From: an uncultured Bacteroidales bacterium
GTDB lineage: Bacteria; Bacteroidota; Bacteroidia; Bacteroidales; UBA932
Assembly (NCBI GenBank): GCA_947177525.1
Contig: CAMWUW010000002.1
Span: forward strand, 1-64,000
Length of the DNA: 64,000 bases
Reading direction: 5' to 3'
Part shown: positions 1-9,900 of the stretch, piece after piece
How the letters are laid out: every line of letters begins with the position of its first letter
Position numbering within the stretch: the first letter of the stretch is position 1
Translations under genes and position numbers: made by a program
Notes under the pieces: generated by a model
The model's input: the letters and a program-made list of their open reading frames with translations, nothing else
What the model was told of the DNA's origin: nothing
Databases searched by the model: none

Positions 1-193
1 CTTGATGCTTTGCTCTCAGCTTTTTGCATATTTGTCCTGACGGACATATATACGCCGGCGCTTCGGCAAAGCATTCAAGCAAGCTTGATGCTTTGCTCTC
101 AGCTTTTTGCATATTTGTCCTGACGGACATATATACGCTGGCGCTTCGGCAAAGCATTCAAGCAAGCTTGATGCTTTGCTCTCAGCTTTTTGC
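1..193. repeat. 83-bp tandem direct repeat, about 2.3 copies, upstream of miaA
   Basis: An 83-bp unit beginning CTTGATGCTTTGCTCTCAGC occupies 1-83 and again 84-166, and its first 27 bp recur at 167-193. The two full copies differ at one base that I can see (CGCCGGCG against CGCTGGCG), so the duplication looks recent. Each unit contains short inverted repeats (TGTCC/GGACA, GCCG/CGGC, and CTTGATGCTTTG against CAAAGCATTCAAG). The unit length is not a multiple of three, so the ORF reading through it is not evidence of coding. The array begins at base 1 and may continue outside the window. Confidence 0.9.
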
Positions 194-201
194 TATATTT
201 G
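194..201 (+). promoter_or_regulatory. Bacteroidota -7 box (TATATTTG) for miaA
   Basis: TATATTTG matches TAnnTTTG and sits where the third, partial repeat copy diverges from the other two. The equivalent position in the full copies reads CATATTTG, which lacks the first consensus T. The predicted transcription start near 206 lies just before ATG 209 and about 36 nt before ATG 242. I see no well-spaced -33 TTTG. Confidence 0.55.
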
Positions 202-208
202 CACTGCG

Positions 209-1189
209 ATGAGAAAAAAGACATTCATACCAATTCCACCTATGGCAGATCTTCCGCCTGCAGAAAAAATCGATGCGGAGAAACTGCTTGACGACTATCT
301 GTCAGGAAAAATCGACCTGATCTGCATCCTCGGCCCCACTGCATCAGGCAAGACAAAGTATGCCGTAAACCTTGCCAGGGAAATAAACCGCATCGCAGAA
401 TCGCGGAAGATGGCATCAAAAGCAGAAATCATCTCTGCAGACTCCCGCCAGGTCTACCGGGGCATGGACATAGGGACAGGAAAGGATCTTTCAGAATACG
501 GAGAAATCCCTTTCCATCTCATGGATATTGCAGACGCCGGATCCAAATACAACATTTTTGAATATCAGCGCGACTTCGAACGTGCGTATAAAGACATTGT
601 CTCAAGAAACGGGATTCCTGTATTATGCGGAGGGTCAGGCCTGTACATAGAAGCCGCAACCTGCGGATATTCCCTCCCGGAAGTTCCTCCGGACGAAAAT
701 CTGAGGGCAGAACTGGAAAAATACAGCACAGAGGAACTGGTCAGCCGCCTTGCCGCACTCAAGCCTCTTCACAACACCACGGACTACGACACAAGGAAAC
801 GGCTCATAAGAGCACTCGAAATCGCAATATACGAAGCAGAACACCCGGTGACACGCACAATGCACCTGCCGAAAAACACCTTTTACATAGGCACTCTCGT
901 ATCCCGTGACGAACGCAACGCAAGAATTGACAGAAGACTTGACGCAAGGCTGGAAGAAGGCATGACAGACGAAATAAAAGGGCTGCTTGACAGCGGAATC
1001 CCGGCGGAAGACCTTATCTACTATGGGCTGGAGTACAAATTCGTCACACTGTACATCACAGGCAAACTGACATACGGACAAATGCGCGAACAACTTGCCA
1101 CAGCCATACACCAGTTTGCAAAAAGACAGATGACATGGTTCAGAGGAATGGAAAGGAAAGGAATCCGTATCCACTGGACGGAAGTCTGA
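209..1189 (+). CDS. miaA: tRNA dimethylallyltransferase MiaA
   Basis: MiaA transfers the dimethylallyl group from DMAPP to N6 of A37 in tRNAs reading U-starting codons, in the cytosol. The protein shows a P-loop (GPTASGKT, residues about 42-49), the DSRQVYRGMDIGTGK segment, the RKRLIRALEI motif and the C-terminal RQMTWFRG. The longer ORF from 107 only translates the upstream repeat, so I reject it. ATG 209 gives 326 aa; ATG 242 gives 315 aa and would leave a more usual leader after the predicted promoter. The gene is convergent with trmB, 12 bp away, which also acts on tRNA. The family call is secure; only the start is in doubt. Confidence 0.95.
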   Translation: MRKKTFIPIPPMADLPPAEKIDAEKLLDDYLSGKIDLICILGPTASGKTKYAVNLAREINRIAESRKMASKAEIISADSRQVYRGMDIGTGKDLSEYGEIPFHLMDIADAGSKYNIFEYQRDFERAYKDIVSRNGIPVLCGGSGLYIEAATCGYSLPEVPPDENLRAELEKYSTEELVSRLAALKPLHNTTDYDTRKRLIRALEIAIYEAEHPVTRTMHLPKNTFYIGTLVSRDERNARIDRRLDARLEEGMTDEIKGLLDSGIPAEDLIYYGLEYKFVTLYITGKLTYGQMREQLATAIHQFAKRQMTWFRGMERKGIRIHWTEV

Positions 1190-1201
1190 ACCCGGACCGC
1201 A

Positions 1202-2029
1202 TCATTTGCCTTCCGGGTAGAATTTCGATTTTACAGGCGCACCTGCAGGAGTGATGAAATGGTGATTCTCATCTTTCCAGGCATCCTCATCCCAATTCGG
1301 AGACTCGTATTCTCCTTCATGGTCAACAATAAACCCAAGGTAAGTTATTCCTATGCCCTGTGCCAGATACTGGGCCTCATAGAAAGTCTGGACCTCAAAC
1401 AATGCCTCAACGGCATCCCGTCCGCAAACGGACATCAGGCCGCTGTCAAAAAGACGGTCATGGTCATTGCCATATATATCAGTGGCACAAGCCAATATCT
1501 CCAGATTGTTGTGCCTTGCCATCGCCAATGTATATTCATGAAGATACCTGCTGTCAGTCTTCAGGTGCACGATTCCCCCGTTCTTCATGAAACTTCGGTA
1601 CCGGTTCATGAACAGAGGACTTGTAAGGCGTTTTTTTTCACGTCCTATCTGAGGGTCCGCAAAAGTAATCCACACTTCGGAAATCTCCCCAGGCGCAAAA
1701 AGAGAGCAGATGAACTCAATGCGTGTGCGGAGAAAAGCCACATTGCGTATACCGTTCCTCTCTGCATATCCGGCTCCTTTCCACAGGCGCGCCCCTTTTA
1801 TGTCCACACCGATATAATTGCATGAAGGATTGCGCATTGCCAAATCGACAGTGTACTCACCTTTTCCACATCCCAGCTCAAGCACAATCGGATTGTCATT
1901 CCCGAAAAAATCACGGTTCCAATTGCCTTTCAAAGGATGGTCGCAATTAAGTACCTGGTCAGTCGAAGGCTGCACCATACATCTGAAAGTCTCGTTTTCA
2001 CGGAATTTTCTCAACTTGTCCTTTCCCAT
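1202..2029 (-). CDS. trmB: tRNA (guanine-N7)-methyltransferase TrmB
   Basis: This enzyme makes m7G46 in the variable loop of tRNA using S-adenosylmethionine. The SAM-binding motif ELGCGKGEYTVDLA lies at about residues 51-64, followed by the acidic strand GVDIKGARLWKGA, the family motif FADPQIGREKKRLTSP and VHLKTDS. At 275 aa it is slightly longer than most TrmB proteins, with an N-terminal extension. ATG 2029 follows the ricT stop by 5 bp, so it is probably the last gene of the trxA-to-trmB operon. It converges on miaA. Confidence 0.95.
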   Translation of the reverse strand: MGKDKLRKFRENETFRCMVQPSTDQVLNCDHPLKGNWNRDFFGNDNPIVLELGCGKGEYTVDLAMRNPSCNYIGVDIKGARLWKGAGYAERNGIRNVAFLRTRIEFICSLFAPGEISEVWITFADPQIGREKKRLTSPLFMNRYRSFMKNGGIVHLKTDSRYLHEYTLAMARHNNLEILACATDIYGNDHDRLFDSGLMSVCGRDAVEALFEVQTFYEAQYLAQGIGITYLGFIVDHEGEYESPNWDEDAWKDENHHFITPAGAPVKSKFYPEGK

Positions 2030-2034
2030 GGCGA

Positions 2035-3324
2035 CTACTCCTTATCTGTATTGCCGTCGGCATGATTCCTATGGCCATGATGCCCTTCACCCTGACGTCT
2101 GCGGTCTCCCTGGCGTCCTTTTCCGAAATTTTTCCTGGCTTCAGGCCTGCTCTTGTTTTCTCTTTCCTGGCCACCTGCCTGCGAGGGCTTTCTGCCATTG
2201 CCTGCCGGTTTCTTTTTCTTCTTGCGCTTCCTCGCCTCGTCAAAACGTGTGATGGAATCATCACCTACCGCCGTAACGAATTCAGGTGCCGCAGGTTCCT
2301 GCTCATGCTTGAGCGACTCCGGCTTGACACCGTTCCGGTTCATGCGTATTATATTCCATACCTCCTGTGCGGAAAGCGGGTAAAGATTTGCAAAAGACGA
2401 AGGGTCGTATGAGAAATACATGACTTCTCTAAGAATGTCAGTCTTCATAAGATACGCAAGTCCGTCCTCAAGCTCCAATGGATTGTGGACCTTCGGTATA
2501 CGTGACTGTGCATCCATATATACAGCGGTTTCATAATTCAGGCAGCATTTGAGTTTTCCGCACTGCCCGGCCAGCTTCTGCGGATTGAGCGACAAATCCT
2601 GACAGCGGGCTGCAGCAGTTGTTATGGACTGGAACCCGGAAATATAATTGGAACAGCACAGCTCACGTCCGCACACTCCGAGTCCTCCGATAAGTCCTGC
2701 CTCCTGGCGCGCACCGATCTGCTTCATCTCGATTCTTATCCTGAACTCCTCGGCAAAAACCTTGATCAACTGGCGGAAGTCAACACGCCCGTCCGAGATA
2801 TAATAGAATATGGCCTTTGTGCCGTCCCCCTGAAATTCAACATCACCAATCTTCATCTCCAGTTCAAGCTCGGCGGCAATCTGGCGTGCGCGTATCATTG
2901 TCTCGTGCTCACGGGCTATCGCCTCCTGCCATTTCTCGATGTCAAACAGCTTTGCCTTGCGGTATATCTTCTTGAATTCATAAGTTTCCGGATTGATGCG
3001 CTTGCACTTCATCTGACGCACCACAACAGGTCCTTCAAGTGTCACAATACCGAGGTCATGTCCGTTGGAAGCCTCAACAATAACCAGGTCACCGGTCTTG
3101 ATGCTCTGCCCTGAGACATTTTTGAAAACAGCTTTTCTCGTATTTTTGAAACGGACTTCAAAATAGTCCTTGTACTGCTCCTGGCTCACTCCCTGAAGCC
3201 AGTCATAAACCTCCAGCTTGCAGCAGCCCTGCCGGTAACCGCAGTCCAGTTCTCCGGTTTCAAGCCGCTCAACCGTACATCCGCGTGAGCAGTCGTATTT
3301 TTTAGATTCCTTATCGTTGTTCAT
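2035..3324 (-). CDS. ricT: RicT-type PSP1-domain protein
   Basis: This is the PSP1-domain family that includes Bacillus RicT (YaaT), a subunit of a [4Fe-4S] complex affecting mRNA maturation; its role in Bacteroidota is not established. The PSP1 core spans roughly residues 120-270. Cysteine clusters are visible: CSRGC near the N-terminus, CGYRQGCC, CGRELCCSNY and CGKLKCCLNYE, consistent with metal-cluster binding. The last about 70 residues are a low-complexity basic tail rich in Lys, Arg, Gly and His, which suggests contact with nucleic acid or ribosomes. I chose ATG 3324 (429 aa) over the TTG at 3333. It lies between holB and trmB on the same strand, a pairing also seen elsewhere between holB and RicT homologues. 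Confidence 0.88.
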   Translation of the reverse strand: MNNDKESKKYDCSRGCTVERLETGELDCGYRQGCCKLEVYDWLQGVSQEQYKDYFEVRFKNTRKAVFKNVSGQSIKTGDLVIVEASNGHDLGIVTLEGPVVVRQMKCKRINPETYEFKKIYRKAKLFDIEKWQEAIAREHETMIRARQIAAELELEMKIGDVEFQGDGTKAIFYYISDGRVDFRQLIKVFAEEFRIRIEMKQIGARQEAGLIGGLGVCGRELCCSNYISGFQSITTAAARCQDLSLNPQKLAGQCGKLKCCLNYETAVYMDAQSRIPKVHNPLELEDGLAYLMKTDILREVMYFSYDPSSFANLYPLSAQEVWNIIRMNRNGVKPESLKHEQEPAAPEFVTAVGDDSITRFDEARKRKKKKKPAGNGRKPSQAGGQERENKSRPEARKNFGKGRQGDRRRQGEGHHGHRNHADGNTDKE

Positions 3325-3397
3325 AGTTGCCAATGGTCCTCGGACCGGGTTATATATTAGCGTCAGTGCGACGAAATCAAGCAGAATCCCTTAGGAT

Positions 3398-4528
3398 TCA
3401 CATTATATTAAGATACATTCTGTTCACCAAATCACAGAAAACTATCTTGGAGTTGACATTCCTGTCTATCATAGCGGCCGCTCCCTCAATATCTGAGGCT
3501 GCCTTTCTGAGAAAGCGTTCAGTACATTTACCGGCCAGATCAGAATAAAATTGCATTTCTTCCGGAGCGACACCTGCAATCTGCGGAAGTTCCCGCTTTA
3601 TCATAAACAGCTTTCTGATGCAGTCACCTGCAAATATACAAAAAGCTTTCTGTTTTTCACGCGATTCCAAAGAAGCAGCGGCCTCACCACATTCAAGTGC
3701 CCCAAGCAAATCCCGCGAAACAATCCGGCCCATCATATCCGAAAACATGTCCAGAAAAGAGTTGTGCTCCTCCCTCTCTCCAAGCATTTCCATTGCAGCC
3801 CCTACGCTTCCGCCGGATACGGCAGCTGCAGAAACAGCCTCAGACGGATCAATGCCGAACTTCTCCGTCAAAGTCCTTTCAACCTCTTCCCTTGAGCAAG
3901 GCAGCACCCTGACACTCTGGCATCTTGAGAATATAGTCTGAAGCACCTTTTCGGGTGCATGCGTTATAAACAGGAACAGTGTCTTTTCAGGCGGTTCCTC
4001 AACCAGCTTCAGAAGCATATTGGCAGTCTGCTGGTTCATTTTTTCAGGAAGGTAGAAAATCACTGCCTTATATCCTCCTGAAACCGAAGCCAGAGAAAGC
4101 TTTCCTATTATTGACTTTGCCTCAGCAACAGCGACAAGACCAGTCTTGCCCTCTATGCCTATCGCCTTCTGCAGAAGAGACTCAACAAAATACGGATTAG
4201 CCGTCACAAGTTCACGCCAATATTTCACATAAGACTCAGAAACCGGCTTGTCGTCAGAAGTCTTTGGCCCCTTGTTCACGGGATACACAAAATGCACATC
4301 AGGATGTATCAGCCTGGACATCTGACGGCACGACTGACATTCCCCACATGAGTCTCCTCCTGACGGATTCGCACAATTGAGGTACTGTACGTATGCCAAG
4401 GCAAGCGGAAGAGCACCGCATCCGTCATTCTCATAAAGCAGCATGGCATGGGCCACACGCCCGCTGTCTGCCATAGACACCAGAGCGTCAGCCACCTTTG
4501 AATTCCCGATGATGTCCCCGAACCTCAT
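3398..4528 (-). CDS. holB: DNA polymerase III delta-prime subunit (HolB-type)
   Basis: This is a clamp-loader subunit of the AAA+ family. The N-terminus GDIIGNSKVADALVSM and RVAHAMLLYEN match delta-prime, but the P-loop is degenerate (ENDGCGALPLA), as expected for the non-hydrolysing subunit. A zinc-binding run (CANPSGGDSCGECQSC) and the arginine-finger region containing SRC (IFSRCQSVRV) are present. The track ORF is longer, but ATG 4528 gives the family N-terminus and shares one base with the upstream stop (TAATG), implying translational coupling to the polyprenyl synthase gene. Length is 376 aa. Confidence 0.92.
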   Translation of the reverse strand: MRFGDIIGNSKVADALVSMADSGRVAHAMLLYENDGCGALPLALAYVQYLNCANPSGGDSCGECQSCRQMSRLIHPDVHFVYPVNKGPKTSDDKPVSESYVKYWRELVTANPYFVESLLQKAIGIEGKTGLVAVAEAKSIIGKLSLASVSGGYKAVIFYLPEKMNQQTANMLLKLVEEPPEKTLFLFITHAPEKVLQTIFSRCQSVRVLPCSREEVERTLTEKFGIDPSEAVSAAAVSGGSVGAAMEMLGEREEHNSFLDMFSDMMGRIVSRDLLGALECGEAAASLESREKQKAFCIFAGDCIRKLFMIKRELPQIAGVAPEEMQFYSDLAGKCTERFLRKAASDIEGAAAMIDRNVNSKIVFCDLVNRMYLNIM

Positions 4529-5511
4529 TACACTATTCTTTTTGCAGTAAAATGGGCCAGGTCCACAAGACACTCTTTCTCACGGGACTCAGGGAATATT
4601 TCCAGGGCAGCCACAGCCTCATCCACATAATGTCCAAGCCTTCCGGAAGCATACTCCAGTCCACCGTTTTCACGGACAAAAGCCATAATCTCATCCCTCA
4701 CGGACAAATCCGCCCCTATGCATCTCACCATTTCCCTCACCTCCCGGCTTTTCTCCGCAGAGACAGAAGCAAGGGCACCGAGCAAAGGCAATGTTATCTT
4801 CTTCTCCAGCACATCCACGCCCGTAGGTTTGCCGGCAGAATCTGTACCTGCATAATCAAACATATCGTCACGGATCTGGAAAGCAAGCCCGAGAGAAACC
4901 GCATATTTTCCGGCAGTCCTTTCCATTTCATCAGAAGCATTTACCGACACGGCACCTGAAACACAGGCAGCCTCAAAAAGCGAAGCCGTCTTTCCGTATA
5001 TTATCTTAAGATAGTCACTTTCGTCAGTATCTCCGCTCTGGGCTTTCTGCAGCTGAAGCATCTCTCCTTCTGCAAGATCTCCCAGGGTCTTTGAGAACAG
5101 GCGTATCATGCGGGTATCATCGCCATTGTCGCCAAAGATAAGCTCCATTGCCTTGACAAGCCAGTAATCCCCTACCAGCACAGATACCGAAGGCCCCATA
5201 AGAGACCTTATCGTCGGAAATCCCCTGCGCCTGTCACTGTCATCCGCGACATCGTCATGCAGAAGAGTGGCATTGTGCAGAAGTTCAGCCGCAGCGGCAT
5301 AACGTATGGAGGCATCGGTAATCCGACCTCCGGAACATGCACGTGCCATAAGAACAGAAAGCAATGGGCGAAGCTGCTTTCCGGAATGCGAAAGCACTGT
5401 CACATTGGTGTCGTTCAAAAGGCCGATATCACTCAACAATGCCGAATTGATGCATTCCTGCACCAATGTCCAGTCATTGCCGACGTATGACTTGATAGAA
5501 CCCAGATCCAT
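4528..5511 (-). CDS. ispB: Polyprenyl diphosphate synthase (probably menaquinone side chain)
   Basis: A trans-prenyltransferase that elongates FPP with IPP. Both aspartate-rich motifs are intact: LLHDDVADDSDRRRG at about residue 89 (first, DDxxDD-like) and FQIRDDMFDY (second). At 327 aa it has the usual length for octaprenyl/heptaprenyl synthases. Chain length cannot be read from the sequence. With menA and menG in the same window it likely supplies the menaquinone tail, though undecaprenyl synthesis by the unrelated cis enzyme is separate. It sits 11 bp after the barrel gene and overlaps holB by one base. Confidence 0.9.
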   Translation of the reverse strand: MDLGSIKSYVGNDWTLVQECINSALLSDIGLLNDTNVTVLSHSGKQLRPLLSVLMARACSGGRITDASIRYAAAAELLHNATLLHDDVADDSDRRRGFPTIRSLMGPSVSVLVGDYWLVKAMELIFGDNGDDTRMIRLFSKTLGDLAEGEMLQLQKAQSGDTDESDYLKIIYGKTASLFEAACVSGAVSVNASDEMERTAGKYAVSLGLAFQIRDDMFDYAGTDSAGKPTGVDVLEKKITLPLLGALASVSAEKSREVREMVRCIGADLSVRDEIMAFVRENGGLEYASGRLGHYVDEAVAALEIFPESREKECLVDLAHFTAKRIV

Positions 5512-5522
5512 TATAATGTCTT

Positions 5523-6170
5523 TTAAAACAGGAAGGCAACACTTAAGGTGACGCCTGAAAAATTCTTTCCTTTCATTACGGACTCTTTGGCCAGACTCCA
5601 GATTTCCGATGCACCGGGAGCATTGCCGTCTCCGTCAAACAGAGGTCCGAAATTCCAGTTATATCGCCCGATGACCTGTATTTTCCATATCTCCAGTCCG
5701 ACGCCAAGGCCAAGGCCGTACTCAAGGCGGCTGATTCCATCCCAGCGGTTCCGGAACGAGACATCACTGCCGGAAACAGAGAGGCCTGTCACCCTGTTGT
5801 TGAGTCCATAGCCGACATAAGGGGCAACATCAAGGAAAGGACGGAACAGAAGCAGGTCCGGTCCCCACTGGAAAGACACCGGCAGCTCAAGATATCCCAT
5901 CCTGTAGTCAAAGCTGCTCTGCCCCTCGACCACTCCCTCTATGGATGAGGCCTTCATCTGATAGAGAAGAGAGGGCTGTATTGCAAAGCCCAGCGGCAGA
6001 CGGAACTTATATGTCAGACCGGCATGATAACCGGTGGCGAGGCCGCTGCTGACCTCCTTCATTCCGGTAAATCCTGCGCCTCCGACAATTCCGAAGTCAC
6101 CGGCAAAAAGATTCTGCGCACCGGAAAACATCAGCACGCAGAAAGCCAATAAGGCAAACAAACGTTTCAT
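5523..6170 (-). CDS. Outer-membrane beta-barrel protein (PorT-like family)
   Basis: The protein of 215 aa begins with a clear signal peptide (KRLFALLAFCVLMFSGAQNLFA) and then alternates polar and hydrophobic residues in strand-like stretches, ending with the aromatic C-terminus SVAFLF that outer-membrane barrels use for BAM recognition. The pattern GLTYKFRLPLGFAIQPSLLYQMK and YLELPVSFQWG resembles the Bacteroidota outer membrane beta-barrel / PorT family. No specific substrate can be assigned. It follows trxA by 8 bp and precedes the polyprenyl synthase by 11 bp, so it is co-transcribed with housekeeping genes. Confidence 0.8.
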   Translation of the reverse strand: MKRLFALLAFCVLMFSGAQNLFAGDFGIVGGAGFTGMKEVSSGLATGYHAGLTYKFRLPLGFAIQPSLLYQMKASSIEGVVEGQSSFDYRMGYLELPVSFQWGPDLLLFRPFLDVAPYVGYGLNNRVTGLSVSGSDVSFRNRWDGISRLEYGLGLGVGLEIWKIQVIGRYNWNFGPLFDGDGNAPGASEIWSLAKESVMKGKNFSGVTLSVAFLF

Positions 6171-6178
6171 CGGAAGAT

Positions 6179-6493
6179 TCAGATGAGCGAATCCAGCTTC
6201 GCCGCGATGTCCGCCTTGGAAGCTGCACCGACAAGCCTGTCAACCAATTCTCCGTTTTTGAAGAAAAGCAATGTAGGGATGCTCCTGATTCCGTACTGCA
6301 TAGGTACATCCTCATTCTCGTCCACATTGCACTTGCCTACGACTGCCTTGCCGTCATATTCTTCCGCCAATTCTTCCACAACAGGAGCAATTGCCCTGCA
6401 TGGTCCGCACCATGTGGCCCAGAAGTCCACAAGAACCGGCATTTCAGTATTCAAAATTTCGCTGAAGTTTCCGTCTGTAACAATTTTTGCCAT
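6179..6493 (-). CDS. trxA: Thioredoxin
   Basis: A 104-residue single-domain thioredoxin with the active site WATWCGPCRAI at about residues 28-38, the buried cis-proline region SIPTLLFF, and the closing VGAASKADIAAKLD helix. No signal peptide, so it is cytosolic and acts as a general disulphide reductant, possibly for ribonucleotide reductase or peroxiredoxins. It is the first gene of a six-gene reverse-strand run and has its own TAnnTTTG promoter 46 bp upstream. Confidence 0.96.
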   Translation of the reverse strand: MAKIVTDGNFSEILNTEMPVLVDFWATWCGPCRAIAPVVEELAEEYDGKAVVGKCNVDENEDVPMQYGIRSIPTLLFFKNGELVDRLVGAASKADIAAKLDSLI

Positions 6494-6538
6494 AACAAAA
6501 TTCTTTTAATGATGGTATTTTAAAAAACAATCCAACCG

Positions 6539-6546
6539 CAAATATA
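6539..6546 (-). promoter_or_regulatory. -7 box for the trxA operon
   Basis: On the reverse strand this reads TATATTTG, a match to TAnnTTTG. It would start transcription near 6534 and give a leader of about 40 nt before the trxA ATG. It is the only good promoter match upstream of the trxA-to-trmB run. Confidence 0.6.
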
Positions 6547-6581
6547 ACGATTTACGGCTGGATTCACAATAATGATACCGC

Positions 6582-6619
6582 AATGCCGCCAAGAAGCATT
6601 ATAAATTCATTGCGGCATT
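6582..6619 (-). terminator. Hairpin after the efflux operon
   Basis: AATGCCGC (6582-6589) pairs perfectly with GCGGCATT (6612-6619). It lies 9 bp past the stop of the PII-like gene on the reverse strand and upstream of the trxA promoter, so it probably separates the two operons. The T-run after it is poor. Confidence 0.5.
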
Positions 6620-6627
6620 TTACGTTT

Positions 6628-6921
6628 CTAATATGCCTTTTCCACGTTCCAGACAAAAGCCCTGAGTCCGAGAGCAGGAGTTTCCTCATCCTTCGCCCTT
6701 ACGGCGGCAAGGATACCGTCAACCTTTTCATCGGGAACGAATGTCAGTATGGCATTGTTCATCGTCGGCCAGGCGTGGTTGCCAAGATGCGGCTCTCCGG
6801 TCTCGCTTCCGCGTCCGGAAATGTCATGCCACATTGTCAGGCCACGGCATCCAAGCTCTTCAAGGACATCCGCAATCTCCATATTATAGGCCTGGTCGTA
6901 GGCTATAAATATTCCTTTCAT
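6628..6921 (-). CDS. PII-like small protein at the end of the RND efflux operon
   Basis: A 97-residue protein without signal peptide or membrane segment. Its start (KGIFIAYDQAYNMEIADVLEELG) followed by a central W/H-rich loop and a second beta-alpha unit (NAILTFVPDEKVDGILAAVRAKDEE) suggests the ferredoxin-like fold of the PII (GlnB) superfamily, in particular the small PII-like proteins found beside RND and metal transporters in Bacteroidota. The histidines and tryptophans in the central loop may bind a ligand or metal; this is inference. It follows the pump gene by 41 bp on the same strand, so it likely reports on or modulates the pump. The family call comes from pattern and context only. 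Confidence 0.6.
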   Translation of the reverse strand: MKGIFIAYDQAYNMEIADVLEELGCRGLTMWHDISGRGSETGEPHLGNHAWPTMNNAILTFVPDEKVDGILAAVRAKDEETPALGLRAFVWNVEKAY

Positions 6922-6962
6922 ATTTTATTTTCTTTCATTCGTTAATAGTCATGCAGGACAGG

Positions 6963-9900
6963 CTATGCCTTTGCAGCTTTCTTTGCAGCCTTTCTGCCGG
7001 CACGGTGTTCCTGCCATAATGCCGTGGACACATAGAGCGTAGGGATGATGACAAGGGTCACGAGAGTAGAAATCGAAAGTCCCCATGCCACAACCATACC
7101 GAGCGAACGCCACATCTCAGAACCTTCTCCCTTGCCCACAGCCATAGGTATCATACCGAGCACTGTGGTGAGAGTTGTCATGAGAATCGGACGCAGACGC
7201 GACTTGGAGGCCTCCACTGTCGCATCAACTACGCCTATGCCCCTTTCACGCAATAGGATTGTGTAGTCAATAAGCACAATACCGTTCTTCACAACGATAC
7301 CCATGAGGATAAGGATACCTATAAGTCCCATGACTCCGAGAGGAGTACCTGTCACGGCAAGGCCGAGGAACACTCCCACAAAGGCAAAAGGAATAGAGAA
7401 CATGATGACAAGCGGACTCAAGAACGACTCGAACTGCGAAGCCATGACAATGTAGACAAGGATTACAATCATGACGAGCAGCATTATCAGGTCGCCGAAA
7501 GTCTCCTGCTGGTCTTCATACGAACCGCCGATGCGAACCCTCAGCTCTGACGGTATTTCTATCTCTTCAAGAGTCTTTTCGGTCATTTCCACAACTTCAG
7601 AAAGAGCCTTTCCTGTAGCAACGACTCCGGAGACAGTAATCACGCGCTCACGGTTCTTCCTCTGTATAGAAGGCGGCATCTGTGACTCTACCACGGTACC
7701 GAGATCCTTGATTCTCACGGCATTGCCCATATTGTTGTAGACAAGGATATTCTCAATGTCGTCAATGCTTGTCCTGAACTCAGGAGCATAGCGCACGCGT
7801 ATATCGTACTCATCACCGTCCTCACGATAGAATGACTGTGTAGAACCGTTCATTGCTGCACTTAGATAAGAAGCCGCAGCAGTACTGTTGAGACCATTGA
7901 CTGCGAGCTTTGTCCTGTCGAAGTCCACCTGATATTCAGGGATATACTCATCACGGCTCAAAAGCACCTGGGAGCATCCTCCGTCTTCGAGCATTTTGCG
8001 CTGGACTTCCCTTGCAAGGCGGTCCGTAGTATCAAAGTCGTATCCGTATATCTCGACATCAACAGTAGAGGCACCTCCCATTCCGCCGCCGCCTTCTGTC
8101 ACCTTAATCTTCTTGAACTCAGGATATTCATTAAGTATACCGCGGATAACATCGGCAAGCTGGGAACATGACCTGTCACGTTTTTCCATACTGCCGATGT
8201 TGATGTTGTATGAAATCACGTGGGTACCATTGTTTCGCATGGCTGCCCAGGCATTCTCGGAATCCGCCTGTCCGAGTGAATATGAACAGTTCACAATCTC
8301 AGGGACAGATTCGTGGAACCTTCCGTAAAGTTCATGGGCAACAGACCTTGTTACATTTTGTCCGGTACCGGCCGGAAGCTCAAGTTCAACAGTGATTCGT
8401 CCTTCATCAGATTTCGGGAAGAATTCTGTCTTGATGAGAGGGTAAAGGAAGAAAATTGTAGCCGCAAAAGCTGCCAATGCAATGCTGGCAACAACTATTT
8501 TGTGATTTACACACCATCTTATCAGATGTGAGTATCCCCTCGAAATCCAGTTGAGGAATTTATTGAAGTTTCCGAAAATCAGATCATGCATTTTGCCGTG
8601 CTTTGGCTTGAAGCGCAAAAACTGCGAGCAGAGCATCGGAATGAGCGTAAGGGCACCTACAGTAGACACAATCATGATGATGCTGGTAATCCATCCGAGC
8701 TGCCTGAACATGATTCCGGCCATACCCTTGATCATGGTAAGAGGAAGGAAAACGGCAAGCATTGTAAGCGTAGATGCAATTACGGAGATACCGACTTCCT
8801 GTGTAGCATGCACGGCCGCCTCCTTAGGCTTGGCACCTTTTTCAAGATGTGTGGATATGTTCTCCAGCACCACAATGGCATCATCGACGACCATACCGAT
8901 TGCAATTGACAAGGCTGACATGGATATGACGTTCAGCGTATTGCCGGTACCCCACAGATACATGAGGGACGCAAGCAGTGAAATCGGAATTGCAAGCACG
9001 ATGATGAAAGTGGCCCTCCATCTTCCGAGGAAGAGATACACAACAAGCATCACGATGAGGAAGGTCACGACGATGGTCTCCTTCAGGGAGTTGATGGAGT
9101 TGATGATATTGTCGGAGCTGTCCACCACGGTTCTGATCTGGATATCTGACGGAAGATCCTTTTCAATCTTCTTCATTTCCTTCTTGACACCCTTGATGAC
9201 ATTTACGGCATTGGCTCCGGACTGTTTCTGGATGATGATCTGGGCTCCTTGGCGGCCGTTTATATAAGCCTCCTGGTAACGCTCCTCCACACCGTCGACA
9301 ACACGGGCGACATCACGCAGAAAGATAGTCCTTCCGTTGGAGTGCCCGACCACAATGTCAAGCATCTGGTCAGCATTCGTGAACTCCTTCTCAACACGAA
9401 GCGAATATGCATTCGACCCGATGTCAACTGTACCGCTCGGCACATTTCTGTTCTCTGCAGCGATAATTGAAGATATTCCGCTGACAGTAAGGCCGTATGC
9501 TTCAAGCTTATTCGGGTCGCAATACACCTGGATCTCACGCTGAGGCGCACCGGCAACAGAAACTGTACCTACACCTGAAACGCGTGCGAGCGGCGTTGCC
9601 ACTTTGTCATCCAATATTTTTTCAAGAGCCGGAAGGCTCTCATCCGCTGTGGCTGCCATAATCATGATAGGCATGTCATCAGCACTGAATTTGAAGATTA
9701 CAGGAAGAGATGCCCCGTCTGGAAGAGACGAGTTCACCATGTCCAGCTTGTCCCTGACATCATTGGTTGCCACATCAATATCGACGCCCTCCACAAATTC
9801 AAGAGATATGATGGAGATGTTTTCCTTTGATGTGGATGTAATGTTTTTAAGGTCACTGACACCGTTCAGTGAGTTCTCCAGGACTTTCGAGAGGTTTGTC

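Noticed and set aside
1-193. CRISPR array
   Set aside because: Units are head-to-tail identical without unique spacers, and no cas genes are present.
107-208. N-terminal extension of MiaA through the repeat
   Set aside because: The added residues are translation of the 83-bp repeat, which is also found in another frame at 24-212, and the family N-terminus starts later.
8551-9267. 238-codon forward ORF opposite the RND pump gene
   Set aside because: Shadow frame with Ser/Thr/Ile/Met bias typical of the complement of hydrophobic TM codons.
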